Source: Actinernus sp. WN-2022
Lineage: Eukaryota > Cnidaria > Anthozoa > Actiniaria > Actinernidae
DNA length: 64,000 bases
Direction of reading: 5' to 3'
Assembly (NCBI GenBank): GCA_030867875.1
Contig: JAOWCC010000239.1
Location: forward strand, 789,951-853,950
Made by a program: the position numbers and the translations under genes. Shown here piece by piece: positions 11,832 through 24,040 of this stretch. Under the pieces are notes generated by a model. It saw only the letters and a program-made list of their open reading frames with translations. It was not told the origin of the DNA and searched no databases. Within the stretch, counting starts at the first letter, position 1. Every line of letters begins with the position of its first letter.

Positions 11832-13142
11832 TCAGAATTCATTCTGGGATTTAATTGAAAGCTCTTCAAAAGATGAATGGAAATACAATGTCAGAATCAA
11901 TCCAGAATTAGTTGAATTAGCTAATACGAAGTGAATATGAATATGAAAGCGTAAATGAAGTAGTGTGCAAAAAAAAACACAAGAAAATACAGTCAAGTCT
12001 TCAAGAGTTGATTGACTAATTGAGACCAAACGTGCTTCGATCCCCCACGTGCTGGCTCGGCGAAGAAAATCAGTCGTAAATCGTTGATCGTCGCTTTCTA
12101 TGACAACTGTTCGCCTTTTATTTCCATCTTGGACAACTTTTATAGGACCATTAAAGATTTGGAACTGGCAGTTAGAGATGCTGGCTCCGTTAAAAATGGC
12201 TTCACAAGAGTTGTTGTTCTCGAACTTCCCTAGTTTATAGTGAGAGAATTTGACGTGCTTTGCAGTACTTCCTGGCGAACTGGCACTGTTGCACCTGTTG
12301 GAGCAGATAACTGCGGTACAATTGCGGACTCTGAAGCCAGTGGGTTGTTTGCAGTGGAGGATGCTGATGGCTGTCCTTGTGCTCGACTGAGAATGAGAGA
12401 CATTTGTCGCTGATGCTGGAGGTTTTGTACGATTGGAGGCTTTCCAATTTATTGTGCCCACTTAGCTGCGTGACGTAATTTTCAGGAATATTAGCGTCAA
12501 GCAGTCGGGAAATACAGATTTTTATAACTGAATGGTTTGTTATCTTTCTTCCTGGACGCTGTATACCGGCTTGTGTGGCTGCTTTGGTGAGAAATTTACC
12601 GATTTCATTCTTTCCGAGCGGAGCTTTCTTGTACCAAATGCTATTTTTTTGAGCCCGTGCGTAATTTACAGCAAGGAAAAACGGTGCCTCGGGATGGTTC
12701 ATCTCGGCTGGACGGTGATTACGAAATATCTTATAGTACTTTATGGGGCATTTCTCTGTACCACTTGCATAGATCTTGGGTTGAAACTGTCACTGGTGGC
12801 CTTTCTCCTGTCCTTTTCTTGTCTTCGTGCCCCGCTCTGACAGCCATACGAGCATTTCACGGCCATCTGTGGGATCTTGTTGCAAGCTTACATCGCCCCA
12901 TTTAATTTTTCGGCATTCATATCTCGCACGAAAGCCAAATTGCATTGCCAAGAACAACCACACTGCTCTCTGAAGGGCCTCAGGATTGTCTTCCCCGAAC
13001 TGTCCCGACTGAAACAGCATACTTTCTTCATCGTCAGTCAATGATTTCGCTGCCTGTGGCTTGTTTCCCTTGCCGAGTGTTACCAGTTGTTTACGTTTGG
13101 CTGTGAGGACTTTACGGGACTTGTTGAACTCAGCATCTTTAA
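11832..13142 (-). pseudogene. Crypton tyrosine recombinase, 3' part of the gene split by the Kolobok insertion
   Basis: Read on the minus strand this continues the 24071-24458 segment: ...VNILK joins DAEFNKSRKVLTAKR across the TTAA junction. It includes the DUF3504-like catalytic domain. A first-Arg block lies near FGFRARYECRKI. The box near 12530 reads ITNHSVIKICISRLL: the His is kept but the Arg of the HxxR motif is replaced by Ile. It is followed by LSGHNKLESLQSYKT with the second His and a candidate nucleophile Tyr. An in-frame TGA interrupts it at 12790-12792, in the middle of otherwise continuous coding. A frame change between about 12450 and 12240 separates the catalytic domain from the C-terminal tail, which ends in an ISNCQFQIFNGP block. 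Inactive. Confidence 0.8.
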
Positions 13143-13164
13143 AGTGCCTATGAAATTAAAAAAT
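13139..13164. repeat. Left target duplication and terminal inverted repeat of the 10.9-kb Kolobok
   Basis: TTAA (13139-13142) is followed by AGTGCCTATGAAATTAAA. The inverse of the same 18 bases followed by TTAA ends at 24070. Confidence 0.9.
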
Positions 13165-13403
13165 CCACCCATTTTTTGGGGGGTTAACGGAAACTAGCAA
13201 GCATAATTTACAATTTACCTAAACGATTTCTTTATATTAGTTGGAGAACATTTTCTTTTTTGCGATCAAACTTGGGTAGATTCTAAGAAAAATACTAGAC
13301 AGGGGACTGGAACCGAGTTTATCGCTGTGACGTCATTAGTTGTGTTAGTGAAGTAAGTAATTACAGAAACCTCAGTAAAGGTACGTCGATCTATCTAATC
13401 AAC

Positions 13404-15197
13404 ATGACTGAAAGCACACTTAGCCTGCCCTCCTCATCATCTGAAGAAGAAAGCGAACAAAATGCGTCACCAGAAGAAGAGACTATAGGGTGCATCACAA
13501 ACTTTATAGTACCGTACGAAGACGAGCCTTTGGCAGACTCGGACGCCTCGAGTGAATTGACAGAAGAAGACGAAGATGGACTATCTCCTACAGTGTTAGA
13601 GAGACGGTTTGAAAAAACGGACCCAGTTCAGTCATGGTATGATAGCAAACTTTATTCATTTGCAATCGCGTATTTTAAATCAAAACTCATATTTGCCATT
13701 TTTGAGGCTTTAAAAAGGGTAAGTTCTGACTTCTGTTATACGGGGCACGGCCATGTTAATAATGTACATACGAAAATCTTAGTTAAACATTACACAGTTT
13801 TGTCTACATTTTTCTATATTTGATATATTATATTAGTCATGATAGTAGCAATATTAATATTTATAGTCATACACAACCACTTCAGCTTTTTCTGTGTGTT
13901 TAATAACTCACCTTGTGTAAATAAATGCTTTTGTTTTGATTGATTGCTTGATATTTCGCCCGAGAGTCGATTCGCCCGGAGTCAGTTCGCTGTTTATTTA
14001 TAAACTGAAACGCAAACTAAAATCCTTTCCTCTTTTTACTGCAGTACACTCTTGCAGTAAAATCTCTTGCAAGAATTCTGCTTAAGTCCTGTAACAGGCC
14101 CGAAAGGACCAGAAGCTCGGCCCGGGTTCAAAAGTGGAAAATTGACTAAAAGCAAGGTGTCGGTCCATTCAAACGGGCAAATGGGCTAGAGTTATAGCAA
14201 CTCTAATCTAGAGTGGAATTAAGTCTCCGATACTTATATAAAAGCTTGTAGTTTATTTCTGTCTACTCGCACCGTGTCTCCTTTTTACCGAATATGCATT
14301 AATACTGAGAGCAGATTTCGTGTACGAATGGGCCAACACGGCCGTAACATTAATTAATGGCTTCTCATTGTCTTTGTCCGTCTAACCCTATCACAAGGCA
14401 TAGTTACGAAATGTCCCACTCATACGAAATCTGCTCTATATCTATACTTCAATTAAGCTACACAGTTTTAAAAGTGAAGTGGGATGAGACAGTGTTATAA
14501 TTTCCCAGCTTGCTTACTTTTAGACTGGTCTATTTCAATCTGTTAGAAAGATTCCCATAACCCTTTACCTGAAATACATTTCTTTGCCTGCAGGTGTTCC
14601 TGTGGCTGTGTAAATGTTGAACTTTAGTCACTGCTCGAGAGTACAGATGCTGTCGCGAAGTGGTACCTGCTTTATTAGTTTTTGATGGCAGCATAGAGCA
14701 TGTCAGCTGCATTACTCAGCACCCAGACTACCCAGCACTTACAAATGAAGCAGTTCTAAAACAAGTGGCACCACTTCTTAAAGACAAACAAGGAAGAGGA
14801 TACAGACGTAAGACTGGGCACTCTGAAAGGGAGTAAGTAAATAAAACTGTTTGGCTCAGCACATATATTTCACCGCATTGTAATACAATTTAACTAAGTA
14901 CTGTAATGTGTAAGTTTGCATGTACTCACTAACACTGATCTTTTTTTTTAAATTCCTACTTTGGAAGTATGTAATGGTCATATTTATTGTAAACTTTCAT
15001 TGGTGATCAAGTAATATTTTTGATTTCATTGCAGATTACTGAGAGCTACTGCCTATAGATGGCTAATAAGGTGGATGTGTGGGTATCTAGGGTGGGACAA
15101 ATCAAGACCTTTACCTGCTTGTATTTATCATGACATAAGAACTAGATATCTTACACATCAGTCAACTGGATATTCCTCGGCTCAGAATAGAGAATGA
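13404..15197 (+). pseudogene. P2RX7 C-terminal-like cysteine protein, three exons, Kolobok companion gene
   Basis: Exon 1 (13404-13636) starts MTESTLSLPSSSSEEE, an acidic Ser-rich leader, and ends DPVQSW. Exon 2 (14594-14832) follows acceptor GCCTGCAG and completes the Trp codon, giving SW then CSCGCVNVEL, later CCREVVPALL, HVSCITQHPDYPAL and RRKTGHSERE. Exon 3 (15035-15197, acceptor ATTGCAG) gives LLRATAYRWLIRWMCGYLG, LPACIYHDIRTRY and stops at TGA 15195-15197. The donors are GTATGA and GTAAGT. This order (Cys cluster, CCRE, Cys-x-T-xHP, ATAYR..RW..GYLG, LP-x-C, IR) matches what I know as the intracellular P2RX7_C zinc domain, which is abundant in cnidarian proteins. One T appears lost near 14632, putting TAG in frame in exon 2. 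It is transcribed away from the transposase. Its role in the element is unknown. Domain call is good; functional state is doubtful. Confidence 0.65.
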
Positions 15198-15420
15198 CTA
15201 GCCATGTGAGGATCTACATGTATCACCAAGAAGATTGAGACTTTTGTTACTGTAAAGTTATTGACATTTAAAAACTGGGAAAATCACCAAAACAAGGCTA
15301 GTTAGGCAAACTAGTTCAAACCAATAAAAAACTCCTGCAAATTAAAATCTCTAACTTTGATATAATTATTTTTTTCAAACTAAAAATTCATAGTATCATT
15401 GAACTTGGCTTTCTCTTTAA

Positions 15421-17516
15421 AGTGCCACTACGACGAAAATTTACCATTTCGATTTGCCACTTTTTCAGTGTCTATAGGTCAATCAGTATTAGAAATATCC
15501 GAAATAGTAAAAAATATTCCCAAATGGGCATCTTAAACCACAAATTTTAGGAGAGTTTACCGGTAAAATCCTGTCCGCCATTGCTGGAAGCCGTGCCCTT
15601 TGTTCAGCTTTAAACAAAGGTTTATTCACCGGAAGTGATGTCATACACTTAAGGTTACCGGATACCTTCAGGGTGCGTTTCCAGTCTAAATTATGTAGCG
15701 CCTCGAGGAAACATCGTAGATAAATCATTCATGTATCATTTTAAAGCTTAAAAAATTGGCTACAAGAATACATAAAAAGTTTTGAGTTCTTTGAAAATCT
15801 CGAATTTTCCGCCATCCCGTTTCTCCGATCTAGTGAGATGGCTTTCAGAAGCTCCGAATCCGAAAATATTTTAAAGTTTAAAAATCTGTTTGCTTTGTCG
15901 TATTTCAGTGGAATCATATTACAAAAGGGTGTCGGGGAATTTCAAAATTCGATTTAGTTCAAAAGTTATCATGCTTTCCCTGAAAAGGCGAAAAATAATC
16001 CGAGTAGATGTGCGGGAAACGTTGTCAAGAGCTCTTTTTTTAGAATTTCCCAATTCCCCGACACGGTTTTGTAGCTAAGATATCACTTGACATTTTGTGA
16101 AAAGTTCGCACAAATTCAATAAATTGCTCTTGAGTGGGAGCTTTTTTAAAACTCTATTTTGATCGAAAATCGAAAGCGAGAAAATAGCACTTCAAAAAAA
16201 TATACCAGTCTGCCGTGTGTGAATCTGAAGCCCCGCCTCTCCAACAATTAGCAAGCTCTTGGCCAATCATTTCTCATCACAGTTCAACTATCTGTCAAGA
16301 TTTCCCGCCAATGTTGATTTCCGATCAAAGCTATGCGCCGCATCGAGAAAATGTTTTTTTGTGTGTGACTTAAAAAAATGGTAGCGGTAAGAGTCGGCTG
16401 GTTTCCCATGCTAGAAAAATGGGAAAGACAAAAAGACCTCGAGGGGCAAAGGCAAGGTGAACACCTATAGAGACGCCTTGAATGCCAGCATAGTTAGTAG
16501 AGGAGACAGCGATTTGCAGGCGTCTGAAACAGTACGGCAATAGCGAGATCGTGGTTCAACCGATTCAGGGTCACCGCCAGACTACGTTTCCATCTAAGCT
16601 TTCTTGGAAACAAATATTCTCTCGGCTGGCTCTTACTTTATGTTCAGATGTGGACCACTCGGCACTCTGTCTGAAAGTGAAAATACGAACGCTTGTCGGG
16701 TTTTGCGAGGACTCCTATTTGGCTTTGTAATTGTAGTCGTATGCATTGTTTGGCCTCGTTTTTCTTTTCTTTTTTCTTTGTTTTTCAAGCTAAGGGCATC
16801 CTGCTTGCTTTTTGTAAGATATAAGGCCAACAACCGATGGAATTGTGGAATCGTGTGTGGAAAAACTTTTTTCAATAAACGTAAACATTGGTATATGAAA
16901 TAAATTTAATATGCGTTATTCACCACACCGTCGTTACGGGCGAGTGAGCACTTGTCATGTGTTCATTGATCTGCTGTCAATCAAAAAGAACCTTTTACTT
17001 CCGATTAAAAACTTCCTTTTGGTATTTCTCCGTCAACATTAAAAAAATTTTAACGGAGTTTTTGGTATACGAGACACTACTACTAAAACTACATTTCTGT
17101 GCGGAAAAAATATTTTCCCATCTTTTTCGTTTTGAAGGTATCCGGTAACCTTAAGACGACAACCTCGTGGCGCGAAATAGCGTGCATAAAAAAGTAGCCA
17201 ACCTCGCAAAGATAAATATAACTTTCTTCTTATGTACGTGAAGACGTTTTTAGTAGAAATATGCCTCCAGGCGTTGTGTTCTGCAGGCGAGCGTTAAGTG
17301 TATGACATCATTTCCGGTGAATAAACCTTTGTTTAAAGCTGAACAAAGGGCACGGCTTCCAGTAATGGCGGACGTGTAGATTCAATATTCGGAGCTAAAA
17401 AAATAAGGCTTCCTGTCGTTGTATCGAAAAACAATTTGAACTGGTAATAATATATGAACTCTACTTTATGAATATGCAAAAACATTGATATGTCAAAATT
17501 TGATCGTAGGGGCACT
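15421..17516. mobile_element. TTAA-flanked non-autonomous element nested in the Kolobok
   Basis: Ends AGTGCCACTACGACG and CGTAGGGGCACT are imperfect inverted repeats flanked by TTAA (15417-15420, 17517-17520). Subterminal arms are long: the GTGCCCTTTGTTCAGCTTT...GATGTCATACACTT stretch near 15591-15650 recurs inverted at about 17285-17360. AGTGCC is shared with the host Kolobok's end, suggesting mobilisation by a related transposase. No credible coding sequence is left inside. Confidence 0.8.
15653..17150. mobile_element. TTAA-flanked element with GGTTACC ends, nested one level deeper
   Basis: GGTTACCGGATACCTTC at 15653 and its inverse ending at 17150 are flanked by TTAA (15649-15652 and 17151-17154). 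The interrupted arm of the outer element resumes on either side. A 99-codon hydrophobic frame at 16604-16903 has no recognised family and is not supported. Similar solo ends occur at 1891 and 52785. Confidence 0.85.
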
Positions 17517-17771
17517 TTAACATGGCCACATTATTACAGAGAGCTGCTCTATATCCAATTTGAGCAATATAATATTCACCATATTAGAATGGGGTGTATA
17601 ACTTTATTCAGTCACTGCACCCAAGTTGTGGAATGCCTTGCCACAAGCCATAAGAAACATGCAATCTGTCACTAAATTTAAGTCTTCCTTGAAAACAATT
17701 ACTTTTGCAGACTTAACAGTATGGACTAATTTTGCTTTATAGACCAGTTTCAGTTCATGTGCAGTTGTTCA

Positions 17772-17892
17772 GGGCCCGGTTGTTCAAAGCCTGATTAGTG
17801 CTAATCCAGGGTTAATTTCCATGACAACCAATAGGTTCTGTGCAGAGTTAATCCAGGATTAACACTAATCAGGCTTTGAACAACCCGGCCCA
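17772..17892. repeat. Palindromic MITE-like fold-back
   Basis: GGGCCCGGTTGTTCAAAGCC and the inverse GGCTTTGAACAACCCGGCCC form arms of about 45 bp with an internal AATCCAGGGTTAAT/ATTAATCC extension. It is non-coding. Confidence 0.8.
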
Positions 17893-19308
17893 GGTGTTTT
17901 GTTTCAACTGGCGTGCAACATTATCTAACATCTAGTGACCTGCCAAATAAACAAAGGATTTGTACAACTGCGCATGAACCGTAAACTGGTCTATTGACTA
18001 GGAGTATATAGTTTTATTATATAGCATTATTATACTAGGAGTAAAGTTGTCATTATTGACTAGGAGTATATTTGCTATTTTTTAGCTTGTAGTGCAGTTG
18101 TGGTAATGATATTCTGTATTTCTTTTTATGATATTTTTTCTACCAGTTTATTTCCTAATTGTAAATGCATTGAGGCTTGCATGAAGCATCCCAAGAACCA
18201 CTATTATTATTATTAGGGTCCTAACACTTCACTGAATGTTATGTACAGTTCACCATTGGATCTGATAATGTATATCAAGTTTACATGCAACCAAGAAGCT
18301 AGAAAACTACAGAAATATAAAAGACCAAACTAAGTCAATCTCAGGCCAAATGTTATATTTAAATTATTTTTAAAATTTTCTTGGGCAGCATGCCCCAAAC
18401 TTGTACTCCCTACAAACCTGGAGACTACAATCTCTAAGGATATGGCATTCAGATTCAATCTAACAGGTGTACAAATAAAAAAATATGACTGATTAAAAAC
18501 TCTGAACATGTAGTATTATCACAGGGGAAAACATCAATAATTGGGAATACAACCTCACAAAAAAACATGATTTCATTATTTTCAGATGGGTTTTGAGGAT
18601 TTTTTTAAACTGTGAATAGCTACATTGTACATGTAACAATGTTTATGTTTCTTTATTATTTACATTTGGAATGGTTTGGCACTGGTTTCGAGAGTGCCCT
18701 CTTATCGGCTGTTGACATTTCCGGCAAGCTGGGGCTCTCTTTTTTGCATGTGGTTCCCCCTCCACTTCCCTGGTCTGCATTTGATCTTGCTCTGGAGCTG
18801 TTTCGAAAGAAAGGGTAAGCACTGTGGTGATTACAAATTCATGGCTTTTTTTGTGTGTGTGTGGACAGATACATCTGTATTAAGAAACATGTATTAAACA
18901 AACTACTGACATGACTTGAGAAAATAATGAAATTCAAATATGTACATTTAATACTGTAGCATTCCAAAAATAAGCCAGGTATAGGGTTTATTTTTGAAAA
19001 GCCTTTTACTTGTCTTATTACATGTATATAGGATGGAATATTGTGTTTGGCTTATACCAATTTAGATGGGGGGCTTATAAATGGAAGGCATACTGCACCT
19101 GACATTTTCCGGGCTTATTTTTGTATGGTATGTACATTTATCATATGACCCGTACGGCCCCCCGCGCGCTTTCCTTTCAAAACCATTTACAAAAGTCATG
19201 ATGAGGGCTGGACGTGTATGGCATGAGCGGGCCGGAGAAAGCCGTCTGTCTGGCCCTGCAAAATTTGTCATTGCTGTTTTGCGGTTTGAAATATACGATA
19301 AAAAACCT
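17893..19308. other. Non-coding Kolobok interior
   Basis: AT-rich sequence without recognised coding blocks. TAGGAGTATA occurs several times between 17998 and 18070, and a short simple repeat of ATT lies near 18200. Confidence 0.4.
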
Positions 19309-19404
19309 ATTGACTGAGTTAGGTCGGGCCGGACGGGAAAATATTTGGCTCTCGGTCATTTTGTACGGACCTCGCTGTGCTCGGTCCGTACATCATGACC
19401 TCGA

Positions 19405-19442
<38 letters not shown>
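19309..19442. repeat. Fold-back element, copy 1
   Basis: ATTGACTGAGTTAGGTCGGG and the matching inverse ending ACTCAGTCAAT close a hairpin with AAATATTTGGCTC on one arm and GAGCCAAATATTT on the other. An inverted second copy is at 24724-24849, just outside the Kolobok. Confidence 0.85.
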
Positions 19443-19449
<7 letters not shown>

Positions 19450-20692
19450 TTGTAGTATTGAGTAAATATGATAATAATTTGAAAATGTTCTAACCTGATG
19501 GAAATAACTCTGTCCTGGTGGTCATGCGTTGCCTCTTTTGTTTTATTGCTTCATCCCTGCCAAGCCGTGCGGGGAATTGCCTATTCAGGGGTTCTGGAAC
19601 CTTGTTCTTGTATCTCTCCATGGTGGCTGACTTCAATTGGCATATTGAACAGAATGTCCCTAATCTTTTCAACATAACCTGAAAAAGTTCAACAACATAA
19701 ATGTGGATATTTTATTTTCAAGAATGTAACATCTGTTTACAATTAGACATCAGCTTATTCCTTTTGTTTCATTGGTCTACTAGAAACAGGCAATTAGTAA
19801 GGGCATATTTGATAAACGGTATTTCAGTATAAGTATAGTCTGATGGAACTTGTGGACTTCTTGCCTACCTTGGACTGTAAGTTTAAAATGATTGTTGAGA
19901 TATGATGTTCAAGAGTACTGTATTCACTCTAACTTTGAAATAAAAAGTGTCAGTGTTACCATAGGTATGAGGGACTGGAACCTCTCGAACAACCTCTTCC
20001 CCCAGCTTGAATTTTCGGTAGGTGACTTTGTAGTACACTTTACCATCCTTTGTCTTCTGCACTTCTCTTTTGACATTCTCATTGAAATGAAGACTGACAA
20101 GTATGTGCCTACAACAAATATTATTAACAAAACTTGGTAGTACATGTAAATGGGTTAAAGCCCAAACATGAAGTTCCCAAATAATACTTTGAAATTTCAC
20201 CCTCATACTAATGGTGCTCAGCCTGTGTGGGAGGTCTGCTAATAATTCATGTTGCCTACATGTTCACACTAAACCTAAATGAAAATGAACCTGTATCTTT
20301 TGTCTGTGTTAATGGCATTACAGTAAAATATATATTAAGCCTCCCTTTAGAACTAGATTTCTCTTGTGGTAATGGACAATGAATGTATGAATTCATGGTA
20401 GTGTAAGAGAAATCATTTCCTATGTGGACGAGAGGGCCTCCCCTGTGAGCCAGTGTTATGATAATTAGGGTTATATAACTGTCAAGAGACAAAGTCAGTT
20501 TCATTGTGGTTCTGGCTCATGAACAGTTACTATTAAATTTATTATAATTACTTATGAAATAACTGCCAGGCAAGTCGAGTTATATATTCAAGCATGTTAT
20601 TTCATTCCAGGTGTCCAGTTTTACATATATATATTACTTTATATACTAAAATATATGGATGTGTTGGGCTTAGTCCCTTACATAGGTACTTT

Positions 20693-20709
20693 AAGTAAGT
20701 AAGTAAGTA
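20693..20709. repeat. (AAGT)n microsatellite
   Basis: Four tandem AAGT units, followed downstream by GGTGGTGGTAATAATAATAATGG at 20754-20776. It lies in an intron of the transposase gene. Confidence 0.8.
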
Positions 20710-21048
20710 CTTACATGCAAGTCAAGTGACAGTGTAATTATTATAGATATGATGGTGGTGGTAATAATAATAATGGAGGTTGTGGGCCTGCAGACCCGTC
20801 ACCGCAAAGTGTTGCTGTGGTATATTCAGGGACTCGAGGGAATAATAAGATCCTCTCTATTAAGCCCCCTTCCACCCTGATCAACTGCATGGACAAGTTG
20901 GAATAATGTGTCCTTCAGTTTTGAAGTGTTTTTTTTTTGTGCTGGGGAGGGTTACCTTAAGCCTGTTTTCTTAGATGGAGAGGAAGATACATGTACCTGT
21001 GATTTTTACATAAGTCCCCTCCCTCTGAAAGTTCCGTTCGAGAAAAAA

Positions 21049-21079
21049 TAACCCCCACCCCCCCCCCCCCCCCCCCCCA
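21049..21079. repeat. Poly-C tract
   Basis: A run of C interrupted by one A. On the minus strand it appears as a Gly-coding run just after the SWLG block of the transposase, near an exon end. Confidence 0.9.
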
Positions 21080-22778
21080 TCCAAAGCAATTTCAGAGCCT
21101 GATTAGCATATTTTAATTGGATAACATTTTGATCTTTCAGTGCACCATATTGCACCAAGATATGAAAAGGTGCCATAATATAATAATACCTGCAGTAACC
21201 CCCAAGCCATGAGAAACATATCATTTTGGGATGCCAGTGGTTGAGGGTGGCATGGAATCCCTCAAGACAGCTAGTCTGGGCATCGGATGAAAGTTTTTTT
21301 ACATCATTGAGGATTGCAGTGTTGGTCAGAATTTGTTCCAGCTTTTCATATGCTTTTGTACCTATTGGTATTAAAGAAAAGTTTAAAATATACACGTACG
21401 TAAATAAACAAACTCGATTTAAACTTTTATATTACTAGTTTTTATACTACTAGTTTGGTATTGATTTAGAAACCCATGTTTATCCACTTTCTGCAAGGTA
21501 GTTCTCCATGAGCACACTTAGTGAATAGTTTATCTGGATGACCATCATGCTTATTTGAGACATGCCTCATAAATGACTTCCACTTAGCTTGGATCATGGA
21601 TCATGGATCCAAAGCCCTGTGTTGTTGAGGTTGCACACCAATACAGATGTTTTTTGATTCCCTTCATCCAGTCTTTGATTACATCACAGCCACTCTCATT
21701 GCTTGCTTTCAGCAACTTTTTGGTGATTGACTTAGCAACATGCCAAATGTCATAGAAGTGGCTTGTATTCGGTTGCTTCTCTCTCATCCATTTTGCAATA
21801 CTATGGTGTCTATCTGAAATAAACACTGCAACACCAACCCCTGCAAGGAGCAAATACTGGAAACATCGTTTGGCTCCCTCTAGCTCCATCTCTCCACTGC
21901 TTCCTACTTGATTGGCCTGAATAACAGAAAGAAAGAAGATAAAGGAGAATTTGGAATTAGATCTGTCACCACTTAACTTTTTCTTGCACTCACCTCTTCA
22001 ATTGTAAATGCCCCATATTTCATAATTTATTGAAATTTATTTTGTATACTAAATATCTTTAATTCTAAGATTTGTACTGTAATAAAATATGGACCAGTAA
22101 ATCACAAACAATCAAGTTTTATACATTTGTAACTGCAGTCACATTTGTAGCCACAGGGTCAGACTTTCCTGACCTTACCCCCTAAAATATTTCTCCCACA
22201 TTTTTCTGATATTGCTGGACCTTACATCACATCCTGGCTACATCCCTAACAGTGATTATTGGAACCAATTCACGGAACAATATTTATGCAAACATACATT
22301 TCCATGCAGTATATGAGTTCTGTGCTCTAACCTGGAGAAGTTCGAAATGAATGACTTTCAGTAAGGTGCAGCATAACATAGTATACGCACCATACTTTGC
22401 GCTATGACCCATTGAGTCGAATCTCCCATCTCCACTCCAAACAACATCCTTTGTTTTCTTAATTTGTTAGAGGAGTTTGGACCTATAGGCTTCCCAATGG
22501 CATAAAATGGCAGGAAAGACAAACTTCTTTTGGTGGTAGAAGTATGTCCTTATGCCAAATGAAGCAAGGCCCATGTGCTTAAATACAAGTAGTATTTTGC
22601 TTATTGAAGCTCCAGCCATTAGCACTGCAAAACTGAGAAGAATGTTTCCAGCTGGATACCTCCCCAAGACGTATGGCTGACTCTTCCAAATAAATGACTG
22701 ACCACACGTGGTACAACTTTGAAGCACTGTTACCATGGTTCCCCATCCTTTCATTGTAACTTTAGTTAACAAAATGAG

Positions 22779-22885
22779 CAGCAGTGTTTTGTCAGATTAA
22801 AAACATGAGGGCGCAGTGGTGTTTTATCAGATTTAAAACACGAGGGCGCAACCGAGTGTTTTAGATCTGATAAAACACTGCTGCG
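22779..22885. repeat. Inverted/direct repeat cluster inside the transposase
   Basis: CGCAGTGGTGTTTTATCAGAT and its inverse near 22865-22885 form a hairpin, and a third related word (GCAGCAGTGTTTTGTCAGATT) precedes them. The hairpin lies directly upstream (minus strand) of the MKGWGTMVTVLQ exon and may have inserted in the intron. Confidence 0.7.
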
Positions 22886-24040
22886 AGTTTTGTAAATGGC
22901 TTTAAAAACATCTAGATGTATAGAGTCATGTAATTCATTTATTTTGGCAATACCACCTATTTCGGCGGAGAAAATCCAAGTTAAAGTTTATGTAAATTAG
23001 GATGAATTAATCTATATCACATTTAAAGGTCGCTTCTCGCTCAGTGATTTCCTTTGTTTCTGCTTCATTAATTAATCATGGAAAATTGCCAATAAAGAGT
23101 CAATTAACCTCAAATAATTATTTAATGAAGATAAGCTTTATTCCAGTATACACAACGGTAGCTCTAAACTACATTTGTACGGACTACAGGGGGCAAATTA
23201 TTGCTGGGATCTGATCCTGTGTATGCGATTCTTGTGTAATCGATTCTTGTGTAATCAATAAGAAAATGTCGGGAATTGGTAGGAGGAAGTGAGCAGACGA
23301 CCTCGTACCGTCTGAAAATCAGGGTACGTTCACTACTATTAACTATGGTTAGGTATACTAGTATAAACTTAGTAGCGTAGCGGGTGGTATAATAAACCAG
23401 AAGCCACTATTTATATGGTCGACCAATTAAACCCTAAACTCACCTTTCTTCGTTCACGGTCGGTTTTAGTTGCTGGTGTAGACGCTTCTCCTATGGCAAC
23501 ATCTACCGTAGGAATTGCTCCTCTGACCAAACGCCTACTGACATAAACTTTCTCTGTCGCGTTAGATGTTAAATCAAGCCGCCTTGAAAAGCATTGTTGT
23601 GCGAAATGTACAGAACATAGCACAGAATTTTTCGTCGGCTTAAATCGGCTTAAATCCAGTCTTTGGACAAATCTGGTCCATTTTCTCCTTGTAGTCTCCT
23701 CAAACGGGAAGAGATGCATCGATATTCCTGGTGTTAGGCTCGTATTCGAACAACTAACTTCTCCAGGACTACCAGCGACACAAAATTTACCACACACTCT
23801 TTTCTTTGTAATCTTCGTCGCCATGTTTGATCCGCTGGGCGCGCGAGACTTGCACAACTAATGACGTCATTGGTCCCCTGGGATCTAAGGTTGGCCGAGA
23901 GCAGAATGTCTAAGAAATGAGACCTGACATTGCAGTTTTGATACAGCAAAATAAAAATGATGCGTTTCGCTTTTCAAAATAAAAAGTGTTTTAATGGAAT
24001 AAATAGTCATCAAAGCAGTATTTACCACTTTCATCTCAAA

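Larger units (their letters stand above)
19490..23824 (-). pseudogene. Kolobok transposase with N-terminal THAP domain, multi-exon and broken
   Basis: Exon 1 (23824-23443) encodes a THAP zinc finger: start MATKITKKRVCGKF, CSVHF as the Cys-x2-His part and AIPTVD in place of the usual AVPTIF; it ends at a GTGAGT donor. The next exon (about 22750-22350) has CTTCGQSFIW, WKSQP, PAGNILLS, then WSGDGRFDSMGHSAKYG. The following one (21914-21478) has SDRHHSIAKWMREK and FYDIWHVAKSITKKLL. Further blocks are KAYEKLEQILTN, SSDAQTSCLEGFHATLNHWH (21395-21190), SLHFNENVKREVQK (20100-19965) and PEPLNRQFPARLGRDEA (19600-19530). These match the Kolobok transposase core. Lesions include a TAA at 22467-22469, a 7-bp tandem duplication at 21591-21604 that shifts frame, a poly-C tract at 21058-21078 and a shift near 19620. 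It cannot be functional as it stands. Confidence 0.85.

Noticed and set aside
16604..16903. A small membrane protein (99 codons, hydrophobic)
   Set aside because: It lies inside a non-autonomous TTAA element, has no family resemblance, an overlapping antisense frame of similar length and T-rich composition that produces hydrophobic residues by chance.
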